This document shows positions 1 to 10,176 of a stretch of 15,974 nt of DNA, piece after piece. A program made the translations under genes and the position numbers. The notes beneath the pieces are model-generated. The model saw only the letters and a list, made by a program, of their open reading frames with translations. It was not told the DNA's origin and did not search any database. The stretch lies in the NCBI GenBank assembly GCA_016793585.1, contig JAEUJR010000015.1, positions 1-15,974 on the forward strand, read 5' to 3'. The first letter of the stretch is position 1; each line of letters opens with the position of its first letter. Source of the stretch: Archangium sp. GTDB taxonomy: Bacteria; Myxococcota; Myxococcia; Myxococcales; Myxococcaceae.

Positions 1-2466
<2,466 letters not shown>

Positions 2467-2480
2467 CGGGGCTGGCTCGA

Positions 2481-2486
2481 GGGAGG
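2481..2486 (+). promoter_or_regulatory. Shine-Dalgarno site for the DUF2520 gene
   Basis: GGGAGG lies 5 bases before the ATG at 2492. It supports that start and makes translation from a transcript shared with the Clp gene plausible. Confidence 0.6.
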
Positions 2487-2491
2487 CGGCG

Positions 2492-3355
2492 ATGGGGGTG
2501 CGCGTGAAGAAGCAGCGGAAACAGAAGACGCCGCGGGTGCTCATCGTCGGCTTCGGCCGCGTCGGTGGAGCGTTCGCGAGGGGCCTGACGAAGGCGAAGT
2601 GGGACGTCGCGGTGCTCCCGCGCTCCCAGGACTCGGTGCGCCGCGCGGCCCTGGCTGGCTACCGGCTCGCCGATCACGACGATCTGCGCGCCGCGAACCT
2701 GTGCCTGCTCGCCGTGCCCGACGCGCAGGTGCAGAACGCGGCCGAGCTGGTGCTCGAAGATCTCGGCCCCGCGACGCCGCTCGTGCACCTGTCTGGAGCC
2801 CTCACGCTCACCGCCTTCGGCCAGACCGTCATCGACACGAAGCGGCCGCTCGGTTCGCTGCACCCGCTCGCAGCGATCTCCGACCCGGCCGATCCGCTCC
2901 AGGGGCACACCGCGGCGCTGGCGGCGACGTCTCCCGAGCTGCTCGACCTGCTCGAGCGCCTCGCCGCCACCCTCGGCATGAAGACCATCGAGGTGCCCGA
3001 GACGGGCCGCGCCGCCTACCACGCAGGCGCGGTGCTGAGCGCCGGGCTGCTGGTGTCGCTGGCCGACGGCGCGGTCGCCGCGCTTCAACACGCCGGGCTC
3101 GATCGCGAGCAGTCGCTCGAGGCACTCCTGCCGTTGATGAACTCCGCGCTGCGTGGGCTGGCGACGCGAGGCTTCGCCAAGGGCCTCACCGGCCCGGTGG
3201 TGCGTGGCGACGTGGGCGTCGTGCAGGCCCACCTCGACGCGCTGCCGGCCGAGCTGGGCAGCATCTATCGGCTGCTCTCTCGCCGCACGCTGGCCCTCGT
3301 CGGAGAGAGCCTGCCGGCCGAAACGAAGCTGGCGCTCCAGCGAATTCTCGCCTGA
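2492..3355 (+). CDS. Rossmann-fold / DUF2520 domain protein
   Basis: A 287-residue putative NAD(P)-dependent oxidoreductase of the DUF2520 family. The N-terminal Rossmann domain (about 14-135) has the dinucleotide motif G20-F-G22-R-V-G25-G26 after a basic leader. The C-terminal helical domain (about 150-285) carries the AAYHAGAVLSAGLL stretch typical of DUF2520. The fold resembles ketopantoate or pyrroline-5-carboxylate reductases, but the substrate of this family is not known to me and no reaction is claimed. The start is fixed by a good Shine-Dalgarno site. The gene lies 25 bases after the Clp gene, so the two may be co-transcribed, although no functional link is obvious. Its stop codon faces the convergent lipoprotein gene across only 39 bases. 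Confidence 0.88.
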   Translation: MGVRVKKQRKQKTPRVLIVGFGRVGGAFARGLTKAKWDVAVLPRSQDSVRRAALAGYRLADHDDLRAANLCLLAVPDAQVQNAAELVLEDLGPATPLVHLSGALTLTAFGQTVIDTKRPLGSLHPLAAISDPADPLQGHTAALAATSPELLDLLERLAATLGMKTIEVPETGRAAYHAGAVLSAGLLVSLADGAVAALQHAGLDREQSLEALLPLMNSALRGLATRGFAKGLTGPVVRGDVGVVQAHLDALPAELGSIYRLLSRRTLALVGESLPAETKLALQRILA

Positions 3356-3394
3356 AGCGCCAGCGGGCCCTTCGAAGCTTCAGCTCACCTCACC

Positions 3395-5716
3395 TCACGG
3401 CGCTTCGTAACGAATGACGAGCCGCGCGCCGGCGGTGGTGTTCTGGAACGAGGCGTTGTCGATGGCGCCCGCCGACATCGCGTCGTTCGAGAAGCGCAGG
3501 CGCCACCGCACGTTGCCGGGAACCGCCTGGGCGAGCGCGAGGCGCACCTGCCCCGCCACCTGCGCCGACTTGAGACCGAACGACGGGTCGGACGAGAGCA
3601 CGGTGGCGTTGACGTTGCCGAGCGACGCCGAGAGGGCCGCCGCCGAGTAGTCGGTCGCGTCGATGCCGACGCCCATGTTCACGACCTCGGCGATCACGTC
3701 GCCCAGCGCCGTCGAGCCGTACGGCGTACCGTTCACGCCCGTCTGCTCGAACGTCAGCGTCGCGTTGTTCACGCAGTAGAGATTCGAGGGCAGCACCGAG
3801 AGATCGAACGTGGCGTGCCCGCGGCTGCGCACGGTGGTGTTGAACTCGCCGACGCGAATCGCGACGTTGCTCGCCACCGTCTGCTGGCCCGAGACCGCGG
3901 CCGAGAGAATGCGGCCCGACGCCGTGTTGTTGATGAAGATGGTGCGGGTGATCTCGCGCATCGTCGTGAAGGTGTAGAGCACGTTGGTGATGTTGTTGCC
4001 CTGCAGGTCCTTCGCGGTGGTCGACGCGTCACCGAGCCGCACCGTGTAGGTGGTGTTGAAGGCCAGCGTCGTGCGCGGCGAGAACGTGAGCACCGTGCCC
4101 GCTGCGCTGAGCGTCACCGTGCCCTGCACCGGCGTCGTGCCATCGAGCAGCGTGAACGCGGCCGCCGTGGTGACCGGGTCGACGGGCGAGCTGAACGTCA
4201 GCTGCACCGTGGTGTCGCTGCGGAAGAAGAAGATGTCGCAGCCAGTCCTCGTGGGCACGCCCATCGCGCCGGTGTTGGGGCTGCGGTTGGTGACGGTGGC
4301 GGCCGTGAGATCGGTGCCGGTTCCCGTGGTGAACGAGCGCGACACCGAGGCCATCGGGTTGCCCGCGACGTCGGTGGGCGCCGTCATGAACGACGCGGTG
4401 TACGAGGTGCTCGCCGTCCACGTGGCGGTGGGCGAGAAGCGCACGACGCGGTTCTGGTTCGACCAGGTGTACGTGCCGGTTCGCACGCTACCGTTGAAGC
4501 GCAGCCCGGCTTCGACTGTCGCCGTGTTCATCGGCTCGCTGAACGTCATCACCACCGACGAGTTCGTCGGCACGGCCGTCGCCGAGTCGGCCGGCAAGAT
4601 GCTCACGAGCGTCGGCGGCGTGGTGTCGGGCGGCGAGGCCGTGGTGAACGAGAACGGGTACGGCATGGCCATCGCGTTGCCCGCCACGTCGGTCGCCTCG
4701 ACCGTGACGTTGTAGGTGGTCGACGCCTGGAAGGTGGCCACGCCGCCGTCATCGAAGGAAGGCATCGACCACGTGGCGACGCGGTTGCCCATCGTCATGG
4801 TGGGCGTGCCGAGATCGAACGGCGCGTTGAGGGTCGTGACGATGGTCGAGGGCGCGACCGGCTCGCTGAAGGTGGCCGAGACCGTGAGGCCCGCGACGGT
4901 GACGTTGGTGGCGGCGTTCGCCGGCGTCGTCGCCGTCACCGTCGGCGGCGTGGTGTCGACGACGGCCAGCGTCGTGAAGCCGAACATCGTGGGCGAGGCG
5001 AGCGCGTTGTTGGCGAGATCGCGCGCGACGACGCTCACCGTGTAGGTGGCGCCCGGGTTCAACGGAGCCGCCGTGGTGACCGACGCGCTCGCGTTGTTGT
5101 TCGAGAAGCTGGGCGTGCCGAGCAGCGCCGTGGTGGGCGCGAAGGTGGCCATGAAGCTCGCCGTGTCGATGGGCTCGCTGAAGTCGATGGTGACGGTGAT
5201 GCCGGCGTCGGTGCCGCCCGGCACGTTCGAAGCGCCAGCCTGGGGCGTCGTCGAGAGAATCGTCGGAGGCGTGACGTCGGCGCCCGAGCCACCACCCGCC
5301 GAGCCGCCTGCAGCGTCACCGCCAGCCGCGCTCCCGCCCGCGTCGCCACCGGCCGAACCGCCCGCTGCGGCGCCACCGGCCGTCGAGCCACCCGCCGTCG
5401 AGCCTCCCGCCGTGGCCGAGCCGCCTGCGGCCGAGCCACCCGCCGCCGAGCCACCACCCGTGCCAGACGAACCACCACCGTTGGAGCTCATGGTGACGCA
5501 CGAGCCCGCGGTGCACGTCTGGTTCACCGAGCACGAGGTGCATGCGCCGCCGCTCTTGCCGCAGGCCGAGGTCGACTGGCCCATCTGGCACATGCCAGAG
5601 GCGTCACAGCACCCTGTTGGGCAGGTGCTCGCGGAACACGCCGCCGGCTGCGTTCCACAGGCGACCGAGAAGACTGCCAGACCCGACACTGCCACCCACA
5701 GGAGGATCGTTCGCAT
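3395..5716 (-). CDS. Ig-like (Big_5) repeat lipoprotein with Cys-rich head and Gly/Ser linker
   Basis: A 773-residue predicted surface or periplasmic lipoprotein. Residues 1-20 form a lipoprotein signal peptide: hydrophobic core ILLWVAVSGLAVF and lipobox SVAC with lipidated Cys20. Residues 27-73 contain ten more cysteines in a spaced pattern, probably a disulfide-bonded knot. Residues about 79-146 are a GGS(A/T)AGG low-complexity linker. Four Ig-like domains follow. The first three begin with (D)xTPPT at about 147, 254 and 364, and a more divergent one begins near 469; three carry the FSEP motif typical of Big_5. The C-terminal part (about 589-773) looks like a beta-rich DNRLRE-type domain and ends in RLVIRYEAP. 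The architecture suggests an extended stalk with a C-terminal binding or adhesive unit, but no ligand can be named. The gene starts 68 bases after the helicase stop on the same strand. Upstream of its ATG no convincing Shine-Dalgarno site is seen. Confidence 0.88.
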   Translation of the reverse strand: MRTILLWVAVSGLAVFSVACGTQPAACSASTCPTGCCDASGMCQMGQSTSACGKSGGACTSCSVNQTCTAGSCVTMSSNGGGSSGTGGGSAAGGSAAGGSATAGGSTAGGSTAGGAAAGGSAGGDAGGSAAGGDAAGGSAGGGSGADVTPPTILSTTPQAGASNVPGGTDAGITVTIDFSEPIDTASFMATFAPTTALLGTPSFSNNNASASVTTAAPLNPGATYTVSVVARDLANNALASPTMFGFTTLAVVDTTPPTVTATTPANAATNVTVAGLTVSATFSEPVAPSTIVTTLNAPFDLGTPTMTMGNRVATWSMPSFDDGGVATFQASTTYNVTVEATDVAGNAMAMPYPFSFTTASPPDTTPPTLVSILPADSATAVPTNSSVVMTFSEPMNTATVEAGLRFNGSVRTGTYTWSNQNRVVRFSPTATWTASTSYTASFMTAPTDVAGNPMASVSRSFTTGTGTDLTAATVTNRSPNTGAMGVPTRTGCDIFFFRSDTTVQLTFSSPVDPVTTAAAFTLLDGTTPVQGTVTLSAAGTVLTFSPRTTLAFNTTYTVRLGDASTTAKDLQGNNITNVLYTFTTMREITRTIFINNTASGRILSAAVSGQQTVASNVAIRVGEFNTTVRSRGHATFDLSVLPSNLYCVNNATLTFEQTGVNGTPYGSTALGDVIAEVVNMGVGIDATDYSAAALSASLGNVNATVLSSDPSFGLKSAQVAGQVRLALAQAVPGNVRWRLRFSNDAMSAGAIDNASFQNTTAGARLVIRYEAP
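5279..5482 (-). repeat. Low-complexity Gly/Ala/Ser-coding repeat inside the lipoprotein gene
   Basis: The linker is encoded by short imperfect repeats of about 12-15 bases (GGC-GGC-TCG-GCC-like units on the minus strand), giving GGSAAGG, GGSTAGG and GGDAGG blocks. Such tracts can change in copy number by slippage, so linker length may vary between strains. Confidence 0.7.
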
Positions 5717-5784
5717 GGCCGGGGAACATGCTTCCCACCGGGCGACGACTCAAGGCTCTCGTTGGCCGCCTCCCACGCGGGTGC

Positions 5785-7146
5785 TCACCGCCCCTTGGGC
5801 CGCCCGCTGAAGAGCACCTTGCCGGTACCACCGCTCGCGGAGTGACCTGACGAGCTGTGCGAGCCGCCGCCACCACCACGCCCCTGCGAACGCGCGCCGC
5901 GGCGCTGCTGCCGGGGTGAGCGCGGCCCACCGGGCTGGCCACCGTGCGGCCGGTTCTCCTGACGAACGGCGTGGCCGGGCTGGCTGCGAAACGAGGCGTC
6001 CTTCGCGACCGCCTGCTTGAAGCCCTCCGACTCCCGCGGAATCGAGCGGCGCGGCACCGGCCCGCGAATGAGGCGCTCGATGTCTTTGAGGAGCGGCAGC
6101 TCTTCGGGTGAGCAGAAGGCCGAGGCGTGGCCCGTGGCCGAAGCGCGCGCGGTGCGGCCGACGCGGTGCACGTAGTCTTCGGGCACGTGGGGCAAATCGA
6201 AGTTCACCACGTGGCCGATCTCGGCGACGTCGATGCCGCGCGCGGCGATGTCGGTGGCGACGAGCACGCGGTAGCGCCCCGACTTGAAGCCCTCGAGCGC
6301 CTGCTGCCGCTGGTTCTGCGAGCGGTTCGCGTGAATGCGCTCGACGGTGTGGCCGTTGCGCGCGATGGCCTTGGCCAGCACGTCGGCGCGGCGCTTGGTG
6401 CGCGTGAAGACGAGCGTGCTCTCTTCACCCTCCGAGAGCAGCGCCATCAAGAGGTGCGACTTCTCGTTCTGGCCCACCTCGTACACGCACTGGGTGGCGT
6501 TCTTCGCGGTGGTGCCCGAGCGGCTCACCTCGACGCGCACGGGATCTTTGCTGTGCGTCTTCGCGAACTGGGCGACCTCTCCGGCCATGGTGGCCGAGAA
6601 GAGCAGCGTCTGACGGGCCTTCGGCAGCCGCGCGAGAATCTTGTCGAGCTGCGGCTTGAAGCCCATGTCGAGCATGCGATCGGCCTCGTCGAGCACGAGG
6701 ATCTCGACCTTCGTGAGGCTCGCGTAGCCCTCGTTGAGGTGATCGATGAGGCGGCCGGGCGTCGCGATGACGAGGTTGGCCGTCTTGAGCGCTTCGATCT
6801 GCGCGCCCATGCCGACGCCGCCGATGAGGGTCGCGACCTTCACGTGGTGCGGGCGGCCGAAGTCGTGGGCGTGCTCGGCGATCTGCAGCGCGAGCTCACG
6901 CGTGGGCGCGAGCACCAGGCCGGTGATGCCGTGTTTGCCGCGCAAGCGCTCCACCATCGGGAGCATGAAGGCGGCGGTCTTGCCGGTGCCGGTCGCGGCA
7001 CAGCCGATGACGTCGCGGCCCGCGAGCCCGGGCGGAATCGTCTGCTGCTGAATCGGAGTGGGCTGCGTGTAGCCCTTGGTGGCCAGCGCCTGCAGCGAGA
7101 GCGCGTGGAGGCCGAGCGTCGAAAAGCCAGTCGAGGAGTCGTTCAC
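5785..7146 (-). CDS. DEAD-box ATP-dependent RNA helicase, RhlE-like
   Basis: A 453-residue helicase expected to unwind short RNA duplexes in ribosome assembly or mRNA turnover, often important in the cold. Visible motifs: Q-motif with F8 and Q33; motif I ATGTGKT at 51-57; Ia PTRELALQI; Ib TPGRL; motif II DEAD at 153-156; motif III SAT at 184-186; motif V ATDIAARGIDV; motif VI HRVGRTAR at 327-334. The core ends near residue 370. A basic, Gly/Ser/Arg-rich tail follows, as in many RhlE proteins, and probably binds RNA without sequence specificity. Translation starts at a GTG (7146) behind GTAAGGG on the minus strand (7163-7157). It is divergent from nhaA. The gap to the downstream lipoprotein gene is 68 bases with only a weak hairpin, so read-through into that gene is possible. 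Confidence 0.93.
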   Translation of the reverse strand: MNDSSTGFSTLGLHALSLQALATKGYTQPTPIQQQTIPPGLAGRDVIGCAATGTGKTAAFMLPMVERLRGKHGITGLVLAPTRELALQIAEHAHDFGRPHHVKVATLIGGVGMGAQIEALKTANLVIATPGRLIDHLNEGYASLTKVEILVLDEADRMLDMGFKPQLDKILARLPKARQTLLFSATMAGEVAQFAKTHSKDPVRVEVSRSGTTAKNATQCVYEVGQNEKSHLLMALLSEGEESTLVFTRTKRRADVLAKAIARNGHTVERIHANRSQNQRQQALEGFKSGRYRVLVATDIAARGIDVAEIGHVVNFDLPHVPEDYVHRVGRTARASATGHASAFCSPEELPLLKDIERLIRGPVPRRSIPRESEGFKQAVAKDASFRSQPGHAVRQENRPHGGQPGGPRSPRQQRRGARSQGRGGGGGSHSSSGHSASGGTGKVLFSGRPKGR

Positions 7147-7191
7147 GCGCGCGCCCTTACCCCGCAGGGAGATCCTGTCCAGCCCGGTGGG

Positions 7192-7203
7192 TCAACCGGT
7201 TGA
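7192..7203. promoter_or_regulatory. 12-bp perfect palindrome in the divergent helicase/nhaA intergenic region
   Basis: TCAACCGGTTGA is its own reverse complement. It overlaps TTGAAA on the plus strand (7200-7205) and TTGACC on the minus strand (7195-7190), both resembling -35 hexamers of divergent promoters, although no good -10 elements are seen. It could be a repressor operator controlling either gene. Twelve-base palindromes can also occur by chance. Confidence 0.35.
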
Positions 7204-7258
7204 AAGCACGCCCTGAAATGGCGATTCCGCTCGGCCGTTGTCTGCCAACTCCTGTATT

Positions 7259-7351
7259 GAGGGGTTCACAGCAGCCTCTGGGTGCGGCTCGTAGCCGCAG
7301 GTCATCGGGTGGTCGGGCCGCCACCTGCCGGGATCTCCGGCAGGGAACCAC
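7259..7351 (+). promoter_or_regulatory. Structured nhaA leader, candidate ion-sensing riboswitch (possible nhaA-I/Li-I type)
   Basis: The leader folds by hand into a closed, branched structure. P1 pairs GGTTC (7263-7267) with GAACC (7345-7349), ending two bases before the ATG. P2 pairs TGCGGC (7283-7288) with GCCGCA (7294-7299) around a 5-base loop. P3 pairs GGGTGG (7307-7312) with CCACCT (7321-7326). P4 pairs CCTGCCGG (7324-7331) with CCGGCAGG (7337-7344) around GATCT. P3 and P4 compete for 7324-7326. The Shine-Dalgarno AGGGA (7342-7346) lies partly in P4 and partly in P1, so folding would block ribosome binding. Riboswitches that sense Li+ (nhaA-I, nhaA-II motifs) or Na+ (DUF1646 motif) are known upstream of nhaA-type genes. 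Membership in one of these families is inferred from position and structure, because I could not compare it with their consensus. Confidence 0.6.
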
Positions 7352-8746
7352 ATGTCGACCTCCCCCCTTCCACCTGAAGCCTGGGCGCCGCTGATGCGTG
7401 CAGCCCGACTCGCGACGCGCCCGCTCGAGCGCTTCCTTCGCATCGAAGCGGCGAGCGGCATTCTGTTGCTCGTGGCGGCGGCGGTCGCGCTGGGCTGGGC
7501 GAACTCGCCGTGGGCCGAGTCGTACCTGCACCTGTGGCACGCGCCCGTCGGGCTGCGGGTGGGCGGCTTCGCGCTCGAGCGCAGCGTGGAGTGGATCGTC
7601 AACGACGGCCTGATGGTGATCTTCTTCTTCGTCGTCGGCCTCGAGATTCGCCGCGAGCTTCACCACGGAGAGTTGTCGGAGCTGCGACGCGCGGCGCTCC
7701 CGCTCGCGGCAGCGCTCGGCGGCATGATCGTGCCTGCGATCATCTACCTCGGCTTCGCCGGAGCACCGGCCACGCGCTCGGGCTGGGGCGTACCGATGGC
7801 GACCGACATCGCCTTCGCCGTGGGCATTCTCACGCTGCTCGGCTCGCGTGTTCCGCCCGCGCTGCGGGTGCTGCTGCTGGCGCTCGCGGTGATCGACGAT
7901 CTCGGCGCGATCGTCGTGATCGCCCTCTTCTATTCCGACGGCATCTCGTGGGCCGGGCTGGCGTTGGCTGCGGCGGGCCTCGTGATCATCTTCGCCATGC
8001 AGCGGCTCGGCGTTCGCGCGAAGGCGGCCTACGTGGTTCCGGGCGTGGTGGTGTGGGCGGGCGTGGCGATGGCGGGCGTTCACCCGACGATCGCGGGCGT
8101 CATCATCGGGCTCATCACGCCGGTGCAGGCGTGGCTCGGGCCGGCGGGCTTCCTCGACGACATGCGCAAGGAACTCGACCACCTCGAACGATCGAGGCCC
8201 GAAGCGCTCTCGGCGCACGAGCTGGCGCAGGCGCTGCGGCATGTGGAGGTGGCGCGGCGCGAGGCGATGGCTCCGGCCGAGAGCCTCATCGAGCTGCTGC
8301 ACCCATGGGTCGCGTTCGGAATCATGCCGCTCTTCGCGCTGGCCAACGCGGGCGTGGTGCTGACCGGGGTGTCGTTCGACGAGTCGTCGTGGCGGGTGCT
8401 GGGTGGAGCCGCGCTCGGGCTCGTCGTGGGCAAGCCCATCGGCGTGTTGGTGGCGTGCGCAGTCACCCTTCGGCTCGGGTTGGCCGCCTTGCCGACCGGG
8501 CTCTCGAAGCGCCACCTCGTGGTGCTGGGCGCGGTGGCTGGCGTCGGCTTCACGATGTCGCTCTTCATCGCGCAGCTGGCCTTCGCCGATCCGCTCCTGT
8601 TGGGGCCCGCGAAGCTGGGAATTCTCTGCGCGAGCGCAGTCGCCTCGGTGCTCGCGCTGCTCCTCGGTCGGGGGCTGCTGCCACGGGCGTCGGTGGTCAC
8701 CGGTGCCGTGACAGCAGACGAAGCCGAGAGCTCGACCTCGAAGTGA
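7352..8746 (+). CDS. nhaA: Na+/H+ antiporter NhaA
   Basis: A 464-residue inner-membrane antiporter that expels Na+ (and Li+) in exchange for protons. Family motifs visible: GLEIRRE after the second helix, ATDIAFA with D152 (equivalent to E. coli Asp133) and VIDDLGAI with D182 and D183 (equivalent to the ion-binding Asp163/Asp164). Hydrophobic segments run through nearly the whole protein. It is longer than the roughly 390-residue E. coli protein. The extra length includes a charged loop at about 265-310 (DDMRKELDHLERSRPEAL region) between helices, common in NhaA of this wider group. The start at 7352 is supported by AGGGA 5 bases upstream, embedded in the structured leader. The stop codon lies 13 bases before the next gene, so the two ion transporters are very likely one operon under the same leader. 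Confidence 0.96.
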   Translation: MSTSPLPPEAWAPLMRAARLATRPLERFLRIEAASGILLLVAAAVALGWANSPWAESYLHLWHAPVGLRVGGFALERSVEWIVNDGLMVIFFFVVGLEIRRELHHGELSELRRAALPLAAALGGMIVPAIIYLGFAGAPATRSGWGVPMATDIAFAVGILTLLGSRVPPALRVLLLALAVIDDLGAIVVIALFYSDGISWAGLALAAAGLVIIFAMQRLGVRAKAAYVVPGVVVWAGVAMAGVHPTIAGVIIGLITPVQAWLGPAGFLDDMRKELDHLERSRPEALSAHELAQALRHVEVARREAMAPAESLIELLHPWVAFGIMPLFALANAGVVLTGVSFDESSWRVLGGAALGLVVGKPIGVLVACAVTLRLGLAALPTGLSKRHLVVLGAVAGVGFTMSLFIAQLAFADPLLLGPAKLGILCASAVASVLALLLGRGLLPRASVVTGAVTADEAESSTSK

Positions 8747-8749
8747 AGT

Positions 8750-8755
8750 GGGGGA
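8750..8755 (+). promoter_or_regulatory. Shine-Dalgarno site deciding the exchanger start
   Basis: GGGGGA is 4 bases upstream of the ATG at 8760, between the nhaA stop and this start. It favours 8760 over the GTG at 8748. Confidence 0.6.
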
Positions 8756-8759
8756 ACCG

Positions 8760-9725
8760 ATGAACCTGATGATGCTGCTGGGAGGGGGAGTCCTCCTCTA
8801 CTTCGGAGCGGAGTGGCTGGTCGGGGGCGCGTCGGGGCTGGCGCGGGCGCTGGGCGTGCCGCAGCTGCTGATCGGCCTGACGGTGGTCGCATACGGAACC
8901 TCGGCGCCAGAGATCGTGGTCGGGGTGAAGGCGAGCCTCGCGGGCTCTGGAGCCATCGCGCTCGGCAACGTCGTCGGCAGCAACATCGCCAACCTGGGCC
9001 TCATTCTCGGGCTCACCACGCTGCTCAAGCCGGCGCGGGTCGATGCGGCGTTGAGCCGACGCGAGGTGCCGGTGCTGGTGCTGTCGACGCTCGCGATTCC
9101 CTTCGTGCTGTTCGACGGCGTGGTGAGCCGGGTCGAGGGCGGCGCGTTGGTGGTGGTGGCGCTCGCCTACAGCGGGTGGATGGTGACGTCTGCGCGCCGC
9201 TCGATGAGACGAACGGTGGCTGGCGTGGACGAGATGCAGGCCGCGGCCGATCTCGCGGGAGCGCCCGCTGCCGGCAGCCGCGTGCGCATGGCGCTGACGG
9301 CGGTGGTGGGCCTCGCGTTCCTGGTGATCGGCGGCAGTCTCTTCGTCGACGGCGCCGTGGGCCTGGCGACCTCGTTCGGCATCTCGCAGCGAATCATCGG
9401 GCTCACCATCGTGGCGGTCGGCACGTCGCTTCCGGAGTTGGCCACGAGCCTCATCGCCGCGTTCCGGGGGCACTCCGACATCGCCGTGGGCAACGTGGTG
9501 GGCTCGAACATCTTCAACGCGCTGCTGTGTCTGGGCGCCGCGGCCCTCATCTCGCCGGTGCAGGCGCCGTTCGCGTCGGTGCAGTTCGATCTCGTCGCGC
9601 TGGTGGTGCTGACGCTGTTCGGAGCCGTCTCCATGAGCCGCCCCCGCCTCATCACGCGCCTCGAAGGGGGCCTGCTCGTCACGGCCTACGTGGCCTTCCT
9701 GATCGCGTTGAGCCGCCCCGAGTGA
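8760..9725 (+). CDS. Calcium/sodium antiporter, CaCA family (YrbG-like)
   Basis: A 321-residue inner-membrane cation exchanger, probably exchanging Ca2+ for Na+ or H+. It has the two inverted alpha-repeats of the family: VAYGTSAPE with GNVVGSNIANLGLILG in the N-terminal half, and VAVGTSLPE with GNVVGSNIFNALLCLG in the C-terminal half, separated by a hydrophilic loop (about 145-175). The glutamates in the two GTSxPE motifs are the expected ion ligands. I chose the ATG at 8760 because GGGGGA (8750-8755) precedes it by 4 bases; an in-frame GTG at 8748 would add four residues and bury that site. Only 13 bases separate it from nhaA. Coupling of a Na+ exporter to a Na+-using Ca2+ exchanger makes physiological sense. 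Confidence 0.93.
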   Translation: MNLMMLLGGGVLLYFGAEWLVGGASGLARALGVPQLLIGLTVVAYGTSAPEIVVGVKASLAGSGAIALGNVVGSNIANLGLILGLTTLLKPARVDAALSRREVPVLVLSTLAIPFVLFDGVVSRVEGGALVVVALAYSGWMVTSARRSMRRTVAGVDEMQAAADLAGAPAAGSRVRMALTAVVGLAFLVIGGSLFVDGAVGLATSFGISQRIIGLTIVAVGTSLPELATSLIAAFRGHSDIAVGNVVGSNIFNALLCLGAAALISPVQAPFASVQFDLVALVVLTLFGAVSMSRPRLITRLEGGLLVTAYVAFLIALSRPE

Positions 9726-10176
9726 AGCCGATGGCGCTGAGGCGTTGACGGCGCAAGCTCGCTCTGGCCGTGGCGGGGGCGCGAGGCGATCCGCTCGCTG
9801 ACGTCGTCGTCGCGTTCGAGATCGAGCAGGAGTCGATCGTCGGGAGGACGCGGCGACCGGTCGGCCGAGGTGGTCGGTCGGCGAGCCCCCCCCACCACTC
9901 CTCAGGTCTTGCGGGTGCGGTTCGGCGTGAGGAAGCCGATGCGGTTGGCCCGCCTTGATGAGGCCGCCGCGAGCCCGCAGAGCGTGATGCCTCGACTTCG
10001 TCGTGAGCGCTGAGGATTGGCTCTCGACCGGGTGGGCCATTCTTCGGGCCCAGGCGCACTCGAGGCTTCGGAGGGCCACCCTTCGGCACGCTCGCTTCAA
10101 GGCACGAGCTGATCGAAGCGCCGCCGTGAGCGGGTCGGCGCTTCCCGCTCCGAACCTCTGCCGTGCGAAGCACACT
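9726..10176. other. Gene-free stretch after the cation-transport operon
   Basis: No convincing gene on either strand. The short open frames here (for example 9770-9958 and 10003-10242 on plus) are Arg/Ala-rich, lack clear ribosome sites and show no family motif. Isolated features are a run of eight C at 9886-9893 and scattered GTGA or GTGATG words (9927, 9984, 10003, 10126) that may be decayed relatives of the tandem array beginning at 10177. No strong hairpin followed by a T-run was found for the end of the exchanger transcript. Confidence 0.5.

Noticed and set aside
3352..3383. Intrinsic terminator between the convergent DUF2520 and lipoprotein genes
   Set aside because: There is a 7-bp inverted repeat (CTGAAGC with GCTTCAG), but the loop is 18 bases, the stem overlaps the stop codon and no T-run follows on either strand.
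3815..5845. Long plus-strand open frame opposite the lipoprotein gene
   Set aside because: Extremely Arg-rich with no domain motif, while the minus strand has a clear lipobox and Ig-like domains.
9886..9893. Run of eight C as a phase-variation tract
   Set aside because: It lies in a region without a gene or promoter that it could switch.
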